Source: Candidatus Aminicenantota bacterium (GTDB taxonomy: Bacteria > Acidobacteriota > Aminicenantia > JAMOAD01). From it: a DNA stretch of 10,092 nt. The position numbers and the translations under genes were made by a program. Of the stretch, positions 8,242 to 10,092 are shown piece by piece (within the stretch, counting starts at the first letter, position 1; every line of letters begins with the position of its first letter). The notes below the pieces were generated by a model. It did no database searches. It had not been told where the DNA came from and saw only the letters and a program-made list of their open reading frames with translations. The stretch is taken from NCBI GenBank assembly GCA_027070475.1, contig JALXDT010000347.1, positions 1 to 10,092 on the forward strand, given 5' to 3'.

Positions 8242-8401
8242 TATTTTTTCAATCTTTTAAAAGTTCTTGAAGCTGCGATTTTATTAATTTCGTAAGCTAT
8301 ATCAAGTCTCATTTTCTAAGATCATTATCTAAAGGAGAAGTTAAAGCTTCTAAATATCAATGGAAAAACAAACAGAGTTTTTCTCAACATCATTCCTTTT
8401 A

Positions 8402-9097
8402 TTAATTTCCCAAAGAAAATTGAAAGCTTTTTCTTATATGAATTTCCGTAGAATTAAAAATATATACGGGAGAATCCTCCTGAGAGATAATTAAAGGTAA
8501 TTCCGTACAACCTAAAATCACTCCTTTTGCTCCTTTCTCCATCATTTTATTAATTATTGATTTTATAGCCTCTTTTGACTCCTTTTTTATTATGTTTTTT
8601 GTAAGCTCATTATAAATTATCCCATCAATTTTTCTTCTATCATCCTTATCAGGAATTAAAATCTCAGCTTCTGATTTTTCTCCAAGCTCATCTTTGTAAA
8701 AATCCTCTTCCATTGTAAAACGGGTGCCAAAAAGAGCAACCCTATCAATCCTCTTTCTTTTTATCTCTTCCGCAATCGCATCAATTATGCTAATAAAGGG
8801 AATTTTTAGATTACCTTTTATTTTCGGTAAAATTTTATGAATTGTATTTGATGCAATTATTAGAAAATCTGCACCAGCTTTTTCAAGATTTAAAGCAGCT
8901 GATAGAACTCTTTCCTTAACTCCTTCCCAATCACCTTTACTCTGTAAACTCTCTATTTCATTGAAATTAAGAGAGTATAATATTATATCCACTGTACTAA
9001 ACCCATTCCCGTATGCTTCCGATAATTCATTGAGACCAATATAATACTCAACCGATGATTGCCAGCTCATACCGCCTATTATTCCGATTGTTTTCAT
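8402..9097 (-). CDS. Aspartate/glutamate racemase family protein (YgeA/RacX type)
   Basis: This PLP-independent amino-acid racemase of 231 residues matches the family's length and two-domain layout. Visible motifs are the N-terminal TIGIIGGMSWQSS (3-15), the first catalytic loop IASNTIHK (81-88), ALFGTRFTMEEDFY (121-134) and the second loop GCTELPL (196-202). The second catalytic residue is Cys197. At the first position, E. coli YgeA has Thr83 and classical aspartate racemases have Cys; here it is Ser83. YgeA accepts L-aspartate and L-glutamate, so a likely role is making D-Glu or D-Asp. Lying upstream of lipid II genes on the same strand, it could feed D-Glu into peptidoglycan, but 221 bases and a possible promoter separate them. 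No Shine-Dalgarno is visible before the ATG. A TTGATT-16-TAATAC pair (9104-9131) would give an almost leaderless transcript. The family is certain; the substrate is not. Confidence 0.9.
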   Translation of the reverse strand: MKTIGIIGGMSWQSSVEYYIGLNELSEAYGNGFSTVDIILYSLNFNEIESLQSKGDWEGVKERVLSAALNLEKAGADFLIIASNTIHKILPKIKGNLKIPFISIIDAIAEEIKRKRIDRVALFGTRFTMEEDFYKDELGEKSEAEILIPDKDDRRKIDGIIYNELTKNIIKKESKEAIKSIINKMMEKGAKGVILGCTELPLIISQEDSPVYIFNSTEIHIRKSFQFSLGN

Positions 9098-9169
9098 ATT
9101 TCAGTATTACAAAAACCTGAGAAAAAATCAATATCTTTCTCCAAAATTATTTTAATTTTTCCCATAATC

Positions 9170-9198
9170 TTCCAATAAAATCATTAAGATGATATTAT
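9170..9198 (+). promoter_or_regulatory. Candidate wtpA promoter
   Basis: TTCCAA (9170-9175) and TATTAT (9193-9198) are separated by exactly 17 bases. The -10 matches consensus at five of six positions; the -35 is weak. Transcription would start near 9205, precisely at the 5' strand of the riboswitch's basal helix, so the mRNA leader would consist of little more than the aptamer. That agreement is the main support. Confidence 0.45.
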
Positions 9199-9203
9199 AG
9201 GAT

Positions 9204-9298
9204 ACTCCGAGTTGGAAAGGCTAAGGCAATTAAGCTATGCCTTCCAACCGACAGGGTAAAGCTGGAAACAGCTTTGCCTCCCAATCTTGGAAAGGAGG
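9204..9298 (+). ncRNA. Molybdenum/tungsten cofactor (Moco/Tuco) riboswitch
   Basis: The leader shows the conserved pieces of the Moco RNA motif in order: CTCCGAG (9205-9211), a hairpin closed by TTGGAA/TTCCAA (9212-9217 with 9242-9247), CCGACAGG (9248-9255), a 10-bp stem capped by a GAAA tetraloop (9255-9264 with 9269-9278), GCCTCCC (9276-9282), then TGGAAAGGAG (9288-9297). CTCC (9205-9208) pairs with GGAG (9294-9297). That GGAG is the core of the Shine-Dalgarno, five bases before the wtpA ATG, so ligand binding should block ribosome access. CCTCC (9277-9281) could pair with the same GGAGG in an alternative state. The GAAA-capped arm is intact; whether this is the Moco or the Tuco variant needs a covariance-model comparison. 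The downstream Mo/W uptake gene supports feedback by finished cofactor. Confidence 0.85.
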
Positions 9299-9303
9299 TT
9301 TTA

Positions 9304-10092
9304 ATGAAAAAGATTTTTGTAGTTTTATCAAGTCTGGTTTTAGCCATCAGTTTTTCATTCCCCGAGCAAAATTCAATCACAATTTATCATGCGGGTTCCC
9401 TATCCTATCCTTTTAAAATCATTGCCAAAAGATTTACTGAAAAGACAAAGATCAAAGTTCTGACAGAATCCGGAGGTTCAAGAGGAATAATCAGAAGAGT
9501 AACTGAATTGGGTAAGAGTGCTGATATTGTTGCATCAGCCGACTATAGGCTGATCAAAACAATGATGTTCCCGAAATTTGCGGATTTTTTGTATGAATTT
9601 GCAACAAATGAAATTGTTATAACTCTTAGCCCTGAATCAAAGTGGCTTAACAGGATAAACAGTAGTAATTGGTACAAAATTGTTCAAAATAAGAATTTTA
9701 TAATAGGGCACTCAGATCCTGAACTCGATCCCTGTGGCTACAGATCACTTATGGTTATGCAGCTTGCGGAAAAATATTATGAAGAAAAGGGATTTTATAA
9801 TAGGATGAGAAAAAAAATCGGGGATAAATGGGTCCGACCTAAATCAGTGGAACTTTTAGCTCTCCTTGAAACGGGTGAAATGGATGCTGCTTTTGAGTAC
9901 AAATCCGTGGCTTTACAGCACAAACTTCCTTTTATATCTTTACCTGAAAAGATTAATTTAAGTTCCCCGAAGTATGAGAGTTTTTACAAAACAGCCAAGG
10001 TTTATTTAACGAAGAAAGACAGCAAAAAGGTTCCCATCTATGGAAAATCCATTGTCTATGGCATAACAATAGTAAAGAATTCCCAGAACAGA
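9304..10092 (+). CDS. wtpA: Tungstate/molybdate ABC transporter substrate-binding protein, 3' truncated by window end
   Basis: This is the extracytoplasmic binding protein of a WtpABC-type importer, which captures tungstate or molybdate for cofactor synthesis. The frame is open for 263 codons to the window edge; the family is about 320-345 residues long, so some 60-80 are missing. Residues 1-19 resemble a signal peptide without a lipobox Cys. Family motifs are clear: YHAGSLS (28-34), ESGGSRG (55-61), ADIVASADY (73-81), SDPELDPCGYRS (137-148) and AFEYKSVALQ (196-205). By analogy with the archaeal ModA/WtpA structures, D142 and E198 are the carboxylates expected to complete octahedral coordination of the oxyanion, which separates this family from classical ModA. 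The start follows AAAGGAGG by five bases, inside the riboswitch. The membrane and ATPase subunits should lie just beyond the edge. Confidence 0.93.
   Translation, partial: MKKIFVVLSSLVLAISFSFPEQNSITIYHAGSLSYPFKIIAKRFTEKTKIKVLTESGGSRGIIRRVTELGKSADIVASADYRLIKTMMFPKFADFLYEFATNEIVITLSPESKWLNRINSSNWYKIVQNKNFIIGHSDPELDPCGYRSLMVMQLAEKYYEEKGFYNRMRKKIGDKWVRPKSVELLALLETGEMDAAFEYKSVALQHKLPFISLPEKINLSSPKYESFYKTAKVYLTKKDSKKVPIYGKSIVYGITIVKNSQNR

Noticed and set aside
8190..8312. 40-codon minus-strand ORF ending nine bases before the murJ-murG start, containing a CNCGKKFF stretch
   Set aside because: It has no ribosome site, the TATAAT candidate lies inside it, and the peptide matches nothing I recognise. 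A chance ORF is the simplest reading, although conservation in relatives would revive it.
8336..8351. AGAAG/CTTCT hairpin downstream of the racemase as a terminator
   Set aside because: The stem is only five weak pairs and no T-run follows on the minus strand.
8331..8363. AAAGGAG on the plus strand followed by an ATG at 8360
   Set aside because: The spacing of 22 bases is too long for a ribosome site, and the frame runs antisense into the 3' end of the racemase gene.
9195..9380. 61-codon minus-strand ORF across the riboswitch and wtpA start
   Set aside because: It is antisense to a well-supported riboswitch and wtpA, and its open frame comes from the structured leader sequence.

Overview
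The window is AT-rich chromosomal DNA from a peptidoglycan-making bacterium. Most genes are on the minus strand, and one truncated gene runs on the plus strand at the right edge. I cannot place the organism firmly. Secreted ~1000-residue Asp-box (BNR/sortilin-like) proteins are common in Acidobacteriota, Aminicenantes-type lineages, Bacteroidota and related phyla. The low GC and the unusual gene fusion suggest an under-sampled lineage, but this is a weak inference.

Layout from right to left. (i) At 9304-10092(+) lies the 5' part of wtpA, a tungstate/molybdate-binding protein of an ABC importer. Its short leader (about 9204-9298) matches the molybdenum/tungsten cofactor (Moco/Tuco) riboswitch and contains the Shine-Dalgarno sequence. 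(ii) Divergent from it, 8402-9097(-) encodes an aspartate/glutamate racemase of the YgeA/RacX type. (iii) 4713-8180(-) encodes one 1155-residue protein made of a complete MurJ (lipid II flippase), a complete MurG (lipid II synthase) and an unassigned helical, HEAT-like tail. (iv) mraY (3610-4716, -) overlaps it by an ATGA, so translation is probably coupled. (v) A 428-bp gap holds decayed repeats and a near-perfect palindrome. (vi) 62-3181(-) encodes a secreted Asp-box beta-propeller protein with its own good promoter.

The central point is that the last three cytoplasmic-face steps of peptidoglycan precursor assembly are packed into two overlapping genes: MraY makes lipid I, MurG makes lipid II and MurJ flips it. 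MurG and MurJ are physically joined. The upstream racemase could supply D-glutamate for the same pathway, but that is inference. The wtpA/riboswitch module is a separate regulon concerned with Mo/W enzymes.
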